A stretch of 64,000 nucleotides of DNA from Euborellia annulipes (lineage: Eukaryota; Arthropoda; Insecta; Dermaptera; Anisolabididae). Both the position numbers and the translations under genes were made by a program. Positions 45,601 through 56,200 of the stretch are shown here, one piece after another. The number at the start of each line of letters is the position of its first letter. The first letter of the stretch is position 1. The DNA lies in contig JAKCPI010000989.1 of the NCBI GenBank assembly GCA_023213315.1, positions 1 to 64,000 of the forward strand. The letters are read 5' to 3'. The notes below the pieces were generated by a model. That model had not been told where the DNA came from. It worked only from the letters and a program-made list of their open reading frames with translations, and made no database searches.

Positions 45601-47153
45601 GTCGCCCTTCAATTAGTTAACTAAGATTAGTTAAGGGAAAGTAGAAATTACCTTCATGATTTCGTAAACAACTGCAGCAGGAGTCATTTCGTCCATTCTA
45701 AATGTCGAGAAATTGTTCTTGTCAATAATCTGGGAAGAAACAGAGCAGCGAAAACTACTGCTCAAAATTATAGTCTATTCAACTTGTATAATTTGATTTT
45801 GAAAAAAAGAAAAAATGTTACAAAAAATAATTTTTGTCTTTAGTGGCTAATCAGATCTCGATAATTTGTTTAAAATAAATTAGACAAGACAGGGGCGTAT
45901 TTATGGAGGGGGGCGAGGGGGCCCGCCCCCCCCCCCCGAAATTTCCCAAACACATATACATATATAGGGATATACAGACATCAGCGCAACAAATTTTTCC
46001 GCAGGATGGACAACTTTGGTTCCGCAATAGAAAAAATGTTCCGCAAAAATTTCGTGTGAAAAAAAATATAGTTTCTTAAAAAAAAAATTTTCCGCAGAAA
46101 AATTTTTGAGTTCGGGCCCCCACCCGAAAAAAAATTCTATATACGCCCCTGAGACAAGAATTTAAATTTAAGTATATTTTCCCTCCCAATATAAATAAAT
46201 TTTTATATCCTGAGTAAAAACAAGTTAAAATTACTGAATAAAATAGGGAAAAAAATCTTCTGGTGTCGATTTTTAATAAAAAATTTACATATTGCAAAAA
46301 TCCACACTTAAGATATAGGCAGGGTCATATTTAAAAAAAATTCCAAAGATAAAATTACATATCCAGAACAAATGAGGGAAAGATAATTTTTTGAACCAAA
46401 TTATCTCCCAAAGCGGGAGAAAAAATACTTTTTTTTTTAAATTAAAACTTTTAAATTTAGACTTACACAAACTTCAAGGCAGTTAGTCAAGTTTTCCGAA
46501 TCTGTGTCGTCACACAACTGGAAAAAAATACATAAAAAGGTCAATTAGATTGCTTTTTAAAATTTAAATTAATTTTATAGTTTTCTCACCTCCTCACAAG
46601 ATTCCAAGCAATAATCAAATAGATGCGATAAATTTTCCTAAAATGAAAAAAAAAAACTTGATTTAAAATTTATTCGTATTCTCAATCACACAATAAGATT
46701 TATCATATTAATTTATGAAATACCAAATGGATATTAGCAAATAAATTTACAATTCTATAGGATGTTACGAATGCTCTTTTGACCCTCAGAGAAGTCGAAA
46801 AGGACATTTCAAAAAGCTTAATTTAAAATTCAAATATAATTCAAAATGAATATATTTATTTGAACCTAATATATTTTCTCCATGTTATGTAAGTATATCA
46901 AAGAAACAGATAAAAAAAATTTTTAATTTGAACTTAAATTTACTTCTATATGTTTAAATTTAAAAAATTTTATATTTTTTTCATTTAATTATGAAAATTA
47001 TGGGTTTAATGAATAATTTTATACAATAAAAAAAAAACACCTTACTGAATTGAAATCGCAAACATCTTGACAAGGTAAAGAATAAGCAGAAAGAAAAGAA
47101 ATGCTGATTAAACAAAATAGTCGTAGAGAAAAACACCTTGAGAAAAGATCCAT
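33510..47153 (-). CDS. Receptor tyrosine kinase, Torso-like; one exon missing from the model
   Basis: Single-pass membrane receptor with a cytoplasmic tyrosine kinase; in insects Torso receives Trunk/PTTH and signals through Ras-MAPK. Exons in order of transcription: 47046-47153, 46590-46637, 46467-46517, 45652-45729, (gap), 43913-44079, 43733-43841, 42569-42664, 42422-42495, 42187-42355, 42070-42117 (tentative), 41110-41279, 40715-41044, 39578-39785, 39342-39517, 38174-38246, 37903-38001, 37400-37467, 36087-36304, 35878-36015, 35545-35688, 33510-33696. Signal peptide, about eight Cys in the first 80 residues, FN3-like strands, TM, kinase with [21 protein letters not shown], and a short insert. 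Phases agree except across 44080-45651, where a 3n+1 exon is needed. The Torso call rests on the Cys-rich plus FN3 layout and kinase wording; another FN3-type receptor kinase is possible. Confidence 0.75.
34201..35220. mobile_element. mariner-like inverted-repeat element with nested insertions
   Basis: Arms of about 250 bp (34201-34446 and 34975-35220), starting ttgggttgttcgaaaagtca. The end sequence recalls mariner ends. Between them lies a GC-rich repeat (cgcgttaatcccgcgatgcg...) shared with 47310-47480 and 49270-49490, and inside that a hAT MITE at 34617-34877. Layers: hAT in GC-repeat in mariner-like element. Confidence 0.75.
34617..34877. mobile_element. hAT-like MITE, duplication tgccagtc
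   Basis: Ends CAGCGGCGTAACTAG and CTAGTTACGCTACTG, exact octamer tgccagtc on both sides (34609-34616, 34878-34885). 261 bp, G/C runs inside, no coding frame. Confidence 0.9.
35545..36304 (-). CDS. Receptor kinase C-lobe exons
   Basis: 36087-36304: [55 protein letters not shown]. 35878-36015: [20 protein letters not shown]. 35545-35688: [16 protein letters not shown]. The catalytic Asp, the AAR of tyrosine kinases, DFG and the invariant Arg of subdomain XI are all present, so an active enzyme is expected. Confidence 0.92.
36583..36797. mobile_element. pogo-like MITE, TA duplication
   Basis: Ends cagtagagtcttgctaatcc and the complement, with TA on both sides. It sits in a receptor kinase intron directly next to the ttggaccct-type MITE at 36331-36577. 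Confidence 0.85.
37400..38246 (-). CDS. Receptor kinase insert exons
   Basis: 38174-38246 ([20 protein letters not shown]), 37903-38001 ([20 protein letters not shown]) and 37400-37467 ([18 protein letters not shown]). They cover the kinase insert and the start of helix E. The insert is moderate, about 60 residues. Confidence 0.82.
37506..37688. repeat. Palindromic repeat built from GCAATATTGC-type blocks
   Basis: Ends acccacacagcac and gtgctgtgtgggt are inverted. The inside holds many variants of gcaatattgc and gcaatgttgc. MITE-like, in an intron of the kinase gene. Confidence 0.75.
38477..38925. repeat. MITE-like repeat with a nested hairpin
   Basis: Ends aaggcgacacacattagaaa and its near-complement ending gcgcctt, with an inner fold-back around attctatagttctttgactt (38676-38795). 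Lies in a kinase-gene intron. Confidence 0.7.
39342..39785 (-). CDS. Receptor kinase N-lobe exons
   Basis: 39578-39785: [27 protein letters not shown] and [10 protein letters not shown], the Gly loop and the ATP-anchoring Lys. 39342-39517: [20 protein letters not shown] with the helix-C Glu, then [17 protein letters not shown], the hinge. Confidence 0.92.
40715..41044 (-). CDS. Receptor kinase exon with the membrane span
   Basis: Starts [17 protein letters not shown], the last strands of an FN3-like domain, then a basic stretch, and a hydrophobic segment [20 protein letters not shown] of about 22 residues followed by RRCLR, the stop-transfer charge. The acceptor used is tttcaag, which keeps phase 0; the nearer cag at 41035 would break the frame. 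Confidence 0.88.
41110..44079 (-). CDS. Receptor kinase extracellular FN3-like exons
   Basis: Exons 43913-44079, 43733-43841, 42569-42664, 42422-42495, 42187-42355, 42070-42117 and 41110-41279. FN3-type starts are [20 protein letters not shown] and PEAPSGLN with a Trp strand ([10 protein letters not shown]). The 48-nt exon at 42070-42117 ([15 protein letters not shown]) is supported by phase but has a weak acceptor. The intron between the first two exons has a GC donor. Confidence 0.72.
42727..42973. mobile_element. hAT-like MITE, duplication gttaggag/gttaagag
   Basis: Same family as 25182-25447 with ends CAAGGGCGGAT and ATCCGCCCTTG. One mismatch in the flanking octamer suggests some age. 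It lies in a kinase-gene intron, between exons 42569 and 43733. Confidence 0.85.
44080..45651. other. Receptor kinase intron region holding an unseen exon
   Basis: The flanking exons end in phase 0 and start in phase 1, so a small exon is expected here but I cannot place it. The region carries repeats, including two inverted blocks around agcactatctg (45377 and 45586), and a plus-strand stretch near 44950-45118 that reads protein-like in two frames. Nothing recognisable. Confidence 0.5.
45652..47153 (-). CDS. Receptor kinase signal peptide and Cys-rich exons
   Basis: 47046-47153 starts [20 protein letters not shown] followed by LSAYSLP, a classic signal peptide, then CQDVCDFNS. 46590-46637: [16 protein letters not shown]. 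46467-46517: [17 protein letters not shown]. 45652-45729: [15 protein letters not shown] and following. All are phase 0. The paired C-x3-C spacing recalls the N-terminus of Torso. Confidence 0.8.
45890..46151. mobile_element. hAT-like MITE, duplication agacaaga
   Basis: Ends CAGGGGCGTA and TACGCCCCTG, exact octamer agacaaga on both sides (45882-45889, 46152-46159). 262 bp, non-coding. Confidence 0.9.
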
Positions 47154-47659
47154 CTCGAAAGACAAACAAAATGACAATGAAATAAACATTGGAAGGAGAA
47201 GAAAAAAATTGAAGAGCTAGGAAAGGGAAAAAAACAACAAAGTGGGGGAGTCATGAATCAGATTTCATCTGATTTGCACAACAAAACACGCATTATATTT
47301 GCTGTTCTTCTTCTTCTTTCTTCGCGTTAATCCCGCGGTACGGGGTCGGCGGTTCATGGGATTTTGTGACCCGGAAGGAAAATAATAGACCGGCCCGTCG
47401 CACGGTCTGACGCACTGGCATGCAAAGAACAAAAGTACTGCCAGTCCCAGCTAGGGCAGCTCGTGGTCGCCATCCACGTACCCTGGCTTAAATAAAGAGT
47501 GCTTAATTAAACTAAAGAGAGGATCAATTAATTGGCTGCATCCTCTTCCTATTTAATATATCAGCTACAGCAACGTTCCACTATTCAATTAATAAAATCC
47601 TGAAAATAAAAATATATCTAAATTTTTTATTAAAAAGTTGCATGAACCATTTAGACCCC

Positions 47660-47915
47660 CAGTGGCGTAGTGAGCTTAACTCGCGCCTGGGGCACAATAC
47701 CTTTTTAGCCCCCCCTCCCCACCATTCGAAAACCATATAATATAAATTATTATATTACACTGGCACTAAATTTAAAATATATTTTCCAGAAATCAATTAT
47801 AATAAAAATAAAAATTATCCAGCAATTTTTTGTTTTGCGGACCATTTGACGCCTCTTTGTGAGTAGTGCCAGGGGAATGATGACCCCCCTTGCCCCCCCC
47901 CTCGCTAGGCCACTG
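47660..47915. mobile_element. hAT-like MITE inside a SINE, duplication tagacccc
   Basis: Ends CAGTGGCGTAGTGAG and GCTAGGCCACTG. The octamer tagacccc flanks it at 47652-47659 and 47916-47923 and belongs to the SINE tail (ccatttagaccccgtcccta), which the insertion split. Confidence 0.88.
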
Positions 47916-48854
47916 TAGACCCCGTCCCTATTTACTTAAATTGATTGGTAACCAATTCAATTTAAATAAATTTTTGTCGCATGGGAAGGGATGCGAACTC
48001 GGTGGGGGCGATTGGTTGGAAGATTCAATTTAAAGGAGGGCCTCTCTGGGGGGTGAAAATTTTTTAAATAATACCTTCAAATAATAGCACCGATGATTAG
48101 AGACTAAAAACTAAATAAATTTTAGACAAAAAATCATAATTTCTTTAGATGACTAGTGTTTAAAACTTTTTCAATTTTTCTAGGAGAGGGCGGTCGCCCC
48201 CTCCGCCCCCCCCCCCCCCTTTAATCCGTCCCTGGCAATGGATAGAAAATGTAAAATTGATTGATTAAATTTGATTTCTTAGATTCTGATATTCTATCGG
48301 CTTCAAATACTAAATATGTGTCGAAAGAACGTGAGGGAACATCACACAACATTCGATTCCGGAAGTTTTGGAAAGGTTGTGTACTGCATGGCCAGTTTCA
48401 CCAGATTTTTTCTGCGATATAATGGTTGCCTTTGGTTACAGAGATCGAAATCTTTTCTAGAAACATCAGTTCGGCGTAGGTGTGAAAATAGATGTTTATG
48501 CTGACTTGAATTTGAGTTCAGTTTGCACCCACTTATTTGCAAGCTAAGGTTTTAAGATTAATGCAATCGAGCACAGGGTTTATCAAATTCAAATATACTT
48601 AATCTGTTTAAGATATGATAATTATTAAACAAAAAAAAAAAAGGTCAATATCATTCAAATTTGGCTCATAACACTAATGAACCGAATGCTTAAATTTGCA
48701 TAATTCTCAAAGGAATTGAATTGAATTGCTTTTATTTTGCTCTGAGGCGATTTGCCTAACAAAAATATAACTAACAGAAGTTATAAACAATCATCATTAA
48801 TTAATATATGAATCTGGAAATTCTGATAATTAAAATATTTGGATTTTTTTTTTA

Positions 48855-49012
48855 ATTTTATTAAGGTCTTTTTCGGCAATTAAGGCCATTTAGACCCCGT
48901 CTCTATTTATTTATCCAATTGAAATAAATTGTCGCATTAGACGGGATGCAAACCCGCGACTCTTGGTACAGATGGCCAGCACGCTAACCACTACATCAAG
49001 GCCCGAGGGCTA
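48855..49012 (-). repeat. tRNA-derived SINE, full length
   Basis: Minus strand: tggttagcgtgctggcc (A-box side), gcgggtttgcatcc (B box), then the tail that ends in atggccttaattgccgaaaa. It is the best-preserved member in the window. Confidence 0.7.
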
Positions 49013-50744
49013 ATTGGAACTTTATACTTAAATGTTTGAAATATTTCATCAAGAGCAGAAGATAATGGCTAATTATTCCAAAAAACTAAAATTACATTAA
49101 ACCTGAGAACAGTCGTAAAAAAAAGAAAGAAAAAATATCAAGTGGTCAGACTGAGGATCCGAGCCCGCGACCCATGGTATAGAAGGCCAGCACGCTAGCA
49201 ACTACACCATGGCCCGAGGGCGTCAGACTGACTTGATAGACACTAAATTGAAACAGCTTGAAAATAATTGGTCTTCTTCTCTCCTCGCCTTATTCCCGCG
49301 ATGCGGGGTCGGCGACGTCACTCTTTCCCTACACCCCTATCAATGCGTTTTGCGACCGGAAGAAATAGAACAGGCCGGCCCGTCGCACGGTCTGACGCCT
49401 GCTGAAGAGAGGAAGGAAGAGACAGATATACAAAGAAAAGGACTGCCTGTCCCAGCTCGTGGTCGCCATCCATGTACCCACAAGATGTGGGCCCCTAAGC
49501 GACTTGAAAATAATTGGTATTATAGATAAATAATGGAGAGAATTATTTTTGCTACCTCCTGTTTTTAACAAGACTGTGAGGGTTGTGAAATATATCTATG
49601 ACTTGTTAAGTCCGAATCGAAGTATTTTGAATACTATTATCTTATTCAAATATATAGATCTCGAAAAATATTTAACTCCTGTTTTTAGCTAGAAATTTTG
49701 GGCCGATCTGAGAATGAAAGGACTTTGAGTGTGGGTGGCTTGAACCTTCGTATATATTTATATCTTTTTGAGCAAATGAAGTAACTCCGCTAAACTTCTT
49801 CTATTAGATTATTAAACAGTTTTTTTATTAATATGATAAAAGGAAGTATTTAATCATTCATATCATATTGAAATTATTGTTACCAATCATCCAATGTTCT
49901 TCAACAAATAATCATTTTCTGTTGGGTTCAGAAGTTGAAATTATCGGTAATTATAAATCTTCATACCATGTTTCAAAATAACGGATGAGATATTAACAAA
50001 TTTAAAAGAATAAACTGAGAATAACTTCTTTTATATAAATTAATAACGATTAATAACTTTTAAAATGGAGGGAAAAGCACAGCATTAAAACAAGCTGTTA
50101 GTGAGAAATTTAGTTACTTTTCTTACCAATGGTTAAAAAAATGTTTATTTTTTAAAATTATTATTCAAGAAGATGTAATATAAAAAAAAGACTAAGTTAT
50201 ACACCACTATATATAATCCATTTATTGAATGTGACTAACTTAAATGGTTAACACATAAACTTTGAAAACTAAGTAATTTTAGGGTTGATAGTTTGGTAAC
50301 TCTGAAATGACAAAGACCGCGTTTTGCAAGTTAAATTTAACAATATCCTTGAAGCTCTAGGGATCTCAAGTTTGATTCCCAAACAAACCAATTAAAATTT
50401 ATTTAAAACAGGCGTACGATTTATATAAAATATAATATAATTTCGAGCTAATTAACTTGTTGATTTTAAAAATAACCTCTGGACCCAATTACCCTATTTT
50501 AGTAATCTATATATATAATTCATCAAAAAATTGCTCTTTTCTTGAGATGCTTCCGTGAACGAAGGCCACACCTGAAACCCAACCTGCCTCTGGCCGTAGA
50601 TTTTTATTTTACCCAAAGCCCATCTCACCATTCTCATTTACCCCACATCCAACTTTCTTTTCTCAGTTACAGGTTATTTGAATACTGTTTGAGGTTTTTT
50701 TTTATCAATTTAATATCTATCAATTCAAATATCCGACAAGATAG

Positions 50745-50812
50745 GGTGCTGCGGGAGTCGAACCCCGGACCTTAGGCAGGAGAAGCTAATTTCTCTCTGA
50801 GCCACGGGTCTC
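50745..50812 (-). repeat. tRNA-like sequence, probably SINE head
   Basis: Minus strand: gtggctcagagagaaattag and ggggttcgactcccgcagc, A- and B-box like. A second one of this type, plus strand, is at 60478-60560 with a SINE tail to about 60650. I do not call either a tRNA gene, as the acceptor stem does not pair convincingly. Confidence 0.5.
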
Positions 50813-52927
50813 AGGCGATTTAATAAATATTAAATTGTATGAATATTCTTCTCGGCTAATATACCGGTACGTGATATATATATATATATATGTTATTTTC
50901 TTTATATCTTTGGGTCTGCGCTTCTGAGAACTTTGGGAGGGCGCCATCGGCGCGCTTTGGGGTTGGCACTCTTAAAGAGAACGTTATGGAGATTCCAGGA
51001 AAAGTACTCGGATCCCGAAATTCTCAAAAGGGAAGTGCAAAAAATTCAGAATTCTCTCATCAAAAATTTCTGGCTCTGCCTATGATCTCCACAATACTCT
51101 TTCCTCACACTCCAATCCCTTCTGCTTGCAGACCTCGATTATACAATCCATCCATCTTCAAATCTAACATTCCTTGCCCCTCAGGGTCTTTTCTCTCATC
51201 ACTACATGACCTGAACCTTTTTCGATGCCTTTATAATCCCTGCCATTCCTCAGATCTTTTCATATTTTATTCTGTTCCTTTTTATTTTACCCAAAGCCCA
51301 TCTCACCATTCTCATTTAAGGCACACCTAATGTTTTTTCCTCAGTTACAGGTCATTTGGATCAGGGCCGGTTCTAGACAGATATTAAATTGTATTAATTT
51401 TCTTCACGGCTAATACACGTTGTACCTACATATGTAAGTCCTTTCTTTATATAAGTTATATAATTTCTTATGTTTTTTTTTATCTTTTGCTGTTGCTGTT
51501 TACCTCATTTTTTATGTTTTATATTTGGTTGGATCCCCGGTTTGCTTGCACTTTATCTTCTCGCGCTTCTGAAGAACTTAGGGAAGGCGCCCAGCGGCGC
51601 CCTTTGGGGTTGACGCCTCCGTGCTGGCACGGAGTGCACGCCCGCCAGGAACGGCTCTGCCGGCAACCCCGTGAAGTTACATTATTTTCTATTTTAACTC
51701 CTCCTTCTGCTTTCTTTTAGAACGGCTAATCCTTATTTCTGGTTCCACCCGGTTCACTTTGTGCCTGATAGGCCTATGGACGAATAAATTTTGTCCGAAA
51801 CATCTTTAGTGATTTGGCATTCAAAGGCTTTTGGATGGTTTTTGGCAAATATTATTTTCTTTGCTGCTCCCATACTTGCTCTCTCCCAACCTGTTTCTAT
51901 GTGCTGAAAAATAATAGAAAAATCACTGGTAGTTTTATAATTGATATAATCTTATAATAATAAAAACTAATATATTCATATTATATATTTTTTGTTTGTT
52001 TTTTAAATTCAATTCAAATTTTAAATTCTAGAATCGATTTTTGAGATTTTAGAGAGCCTTTATTAAAAAGATTAGAAACTGAATCTTAAAAAAATAGACT
52101 TTATTTAATATCATTTATTTATTATTAATAATAAATATTTATTTTATATTCTATATAGAGATTAAATAAATTCATATAATTAGTTATGTTAATTATTTAT
52201 TTGAAACAATATCCTTAATAAAATTTCAAAATATTGCAAATGTTCTTTTATAATGAAAATTATATAATAGGAAAGGAAGATGAAAGATATTATCAATTTT
52301 TTAAATTGAAATGAAAAAATATATTTTAGGGAAAAATAATATAAAATATTTTTGATTTATAGTGAATATTTTTTTTTTTCACTTTACAGTAGTATTATAA
52401 AATGTCCTTTGGAGAAATCTTTGGAATAAAATTTTATTAATGTGACTAGACTTCACTTTTCGAAAATAAAATATTATTATCAAATCTTTCAAAAATATTA
52501 ATATAATTATATAAATATTTTGTTTTTCTAAATTTTCGGAAGAACGAGAAGGCACCTAGGAAAAATTATTTATTTTTATATAAGAAATTTTTGAACTGTT
52601 GCTTTTAGAAAGAGAAAAACCAAAAATAATTACAATAGGACTCAAAGATTCTTTAACCCTCCATCTAAACTTTTGAAATAGATCATCTTTAATATTCTGT
52701 TATAAAATAGGAAACACTTATTGACGAATAATTGTCCTGAAAACAGGTACGATTTGTACCAGGAGAGTTTACAATTTATAAATAAAACTTTATTTAGTTT
52801 TTCCTGGATGCCTTCATGTATAATAAAGATAATATAATATAAAAAATTAAACAAATAAAGATATATAAAAAAAAACAAAACAATAATATGACAGTAAATG
52901 CAAAAATAAAATACTCAGAAAAACGAA

Positions 52928-53222
52928 TTACGAAGGTGGTGATACAGGGGCTCTCCGGGCACTTCGCATTCTTAAGAAAGCCATTCCATGCACTCGCATA
53001 TGTTTAGTAAGTGCCTCTTCACTTGGCATATGCTCTCTACACACGCGACATTGATTTTTAGTCACTGGTGGGCCCTGTTCCTCTTCTTCTCCAAGGTCTC
53101 GCATTTTATGCTCTTTCATGTATGCATCAACATCCCGAACACGATGAGCCACATGAAGATGTTTTGCAAAGCTTGGCTTGACCACAAAACATGTTCCGCA
53201 TTCAAGACATGGATATGGAGAT
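52928..53222 (-). CDS. Zinc-finger gene last exon
   Basis: SPYPCLECGTCFVVKPSFAK then HLHVAHR, and CRVCREHMPSEEALTKHMRV then HG: two C2H2 fingers. Ends RAPVSPPS. Confidence 0.88.
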
Positions 53223-56200
53223 CTGAAAAATAAACGTTGAATTAAATTTTCTATTTTAAAAAAAATATAATGATGAGATAGTGGCTGTATAATTGATAAG
53301 AATGAGCAGGATAGCAGACAAGAATCAAATTAGACAAAAAATTTTTAAGTCTAATATCTTTACCTGATTTTTTTATTTCAATCGCCGACGTTTTGGACGC
53401 AAATCGCGTCCTTCTTCAGGACAATTGATAGTTTAATGCAGATGGTTTTATTTAACAATATTAAATAAATAAAAATAAATGAAATAAAAAATCTGGTGTG
53501 ACTGGCGCAGATTTTTTGTGTCGAGATATATCTAGATTCCAATTGCACCCTAAAACTTAACCACTTGCATTTCATAAGTAATAAAGGGTCGGACTAAGCC
53601 GAGCGCACAACTTTGCCCACCCACTATTCAAGAAAATAATATATTGCCCCCCCCCCTAGAGCCCCCCTAATGGTCCGATGGTATACATATTATATATCAT
53701 TTCACTCGGAAGAAAGTCTAGTTTCTGAATATATAAAAAAAATTATAGGTTATTTAAGAAAAAAATATTTGTTTCGCCCCCTAGAGCCCCCCTACATGGT
53801 CCGATGTTTACCAAAAGCTTTTCAGTTCTTGACCTCTACCCCTAGTTTATGGGTGAAAAATTTCAAAACAATTGAATGAATAGTTTTTGAGATTTCGTTG
53901 ACGAAAAAAATTACCAGACATACACACACACACACACACATACAGACATCATTCCAAAAACTACTTAAATGGATTCAGGGGACCCAAAACGCATTTTGGC
54001 AGCTTCAGAAAAATTTCGAATTTTTTTTTACTATCACATTAACTTTACCTCAACCTACGGTTGATGGGCAAAGTTAAAAAGTAAAAAAAAAGTCAATTGA
54101 TTCAAATTTCCCATAGGCTCTGTGCATAGGCGTAGCCAGGGGGAGTTTTGGGGGTTCAAAGCCCCCCCCCCCCCCCATGGGACCCAAGCCATGACTAGAT
54201 ATTTAATACAAATTATATTTCACATAGGGTAAGAGAAAGTAAAATATAATAATTTACTCTAGCTAAAAAACAAATCAAAATGATTTATAAATACCCTAAA
54301 ATAATCTTAAATTTTTGAAAAAATTTCTTGATCCCCCCCATAAAAAATTTCTGGCTACGCCAATGGCTCTGTGTATTTTAAATGGTGACTGCTTGTTATT
54401 TTTTAAAATATTTATCTCATATTTGGATATTTTCATAATAATTTGAAAAAATTTTTTAAATATGTAAAAAGTTTCAAAGGGGACAGACACCCTTTTGAAC
54501 ATGTAAATCCCATTAGGCATTCAACATTAGAAGGAAGAGCCGGAAAGCGAGTTTGAAAAAAAAACTGAATTACATCAGCAAAGGGAACCTCAAACTATTT
54601 TCATGAAAAATTTTACATATACACTTAGAAAAGTACATCAGTAAAGTACTAGCACTTTTTGGCCTATTTTGTTCAAAAGCCTATTTTGAATGTCCGGGAG
54701 GGTACCTAACTTAAATATAAAATTTCAATCAGGTAGCTCAATTCCTTCATGATTAAAATCGTTAGAGACAGACAGATCAATTTGCGGGACCCACTTTTTT
54801 GGACTCAAAACATGTAAATCCATCAAAATCTCGACATCGAATTTTTTTACATGGTCGCAATACTTTCTCTCTCTATATTAAGAGAAAGTAAAAATTATTA
54901 TTAGTGGTGTGGGAAAAGTCCTTTGAATGTGATTCTGTATATTACAAACCTGGAATCTTGATGCTTCATTGCATGCTCTCTAAAAGTCTTCAAATCTTTT
55001 TCAATAAATCCGCATTTTGCGCACACATAATTATTTTTTGGCTCATTCACTTTGCAATTGTTATATATAGATGAATTTATAATTTGACCGGAAGTAAAAT
55101 GTTCTTTTTCTGGCGATGGCCGATCGGAAAGTGGCTTTCGACGTTTTTTTGATGATAAATTTGTTTGTCGACGATTAACAGTTGGCTTTGCAATTGGAGA
55201 TTTAGGAGTAATGGTATTAGTAGATATTATTTTTGATATATAAGGCTTTTTCTCATCTCTGAAATCTACCTATAACAAATAAAATATTTAATATGAAAAA
55301 ATTAAATATTTATTTAGGTTGTTATTAAATAAATTTATCTCATAATATATGCTATATTGAATTATTTAATATAGTTTTTATAAGTATCAAAAAAAATATC
55401 ATTAAAAATTTTAAAAGAAAGAAAAAAAATTTTAAAAGAAAGAAAAAGGAAATATTAATATACTATTTTTAAACAAAGGCTAATCGTGGTTTTAGAAATT
55501 TCTAAAAAGCAAGGGCTTTTAATTGGAATTTTTAAAGAAATATAATTAGAAGGATGAATAAAAAGGCTAAGCAGCTATATTTATTTCTTTATTGCATTCA
55601 AACCCACAGCGACGTTTCGGTCAGCTATGCGACCATCTTCATGGCTAGGGTTAGTCAATAGAAACCCTCTTATATATAAATTTTATATTGATTTTAACTG
55701 GGCGCTGAATGTAATTGTGATAGATCGTAACTATCAAATAACATAAGACGGTTTCTATTGACTGAACCCTAAAGATGGTCGCATAGTCGACCGAAACGTC
55801 GCTGTGAGTTTGAATGCAATAAATGAATAATAATAGCTGCTAAGCCTTTTTATTCATCCTTCTACATATTGATTTAGCTATTCACCTCGCTTACATAGAA
55901 ATATAATTAGGAACAAAAAATAAAAAAAAAATATAGGCTATTTATTATTTATTTTATTTAAATAAAAAAAAAAAAATAATAATAATAATGGTAAAATAAT
56001 AAAATACTTAAAACTTAAGAATTTTTTTTCTTATCTAAATTAATATTTATAGCATATATTTGAAATGAAGAAAAAAATCATTTTTTATACAAAGCTAAAA
56101 TCTTTGTTTGGCCATTAATATAATATAGTTACCGTTAAGGTTTTAGTTCATAATTCATGATTTAATCACAACTTTGCAGTGTTTCTTAGACAATAAATTT

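Larger units (their letters stand above)
47154..52927. other. Intergenic spacer between the kinase and zinc-finger genes
   Basis: Head of one gene and tail of the next, both minus strand. It has a GC-rich repeat (47310-47480, 49270-49490), SINEs (47924-48005, 48855-49012, 49143-49220, 50745-50812), a hAT MITE (47660-47915), a repeated block at 50615-50690 and 51285-51360, and AT-rich DNA from 51900. I see no gene. Frames at 50890-51330 and 51487-51720 are repeat-derived. Confidence 0.65.

Noticed and set aside
49209..49529. 106-aa open frame
   Set aside because: It covers a SINE and the GC-rich cgcgttaatcccgcg-type repeat found at two other places.
50745..50812. Possible true tRNA gene
   Set aside because: A and B boxes are present but I cannot pair a proper acceptor stem, and the context is repeat-rich.
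50890..51330. 146-aa open frame in a GC-richer block
   Set aside because: Contains the block repeated at 50615 and 51285; no domain or splice context.
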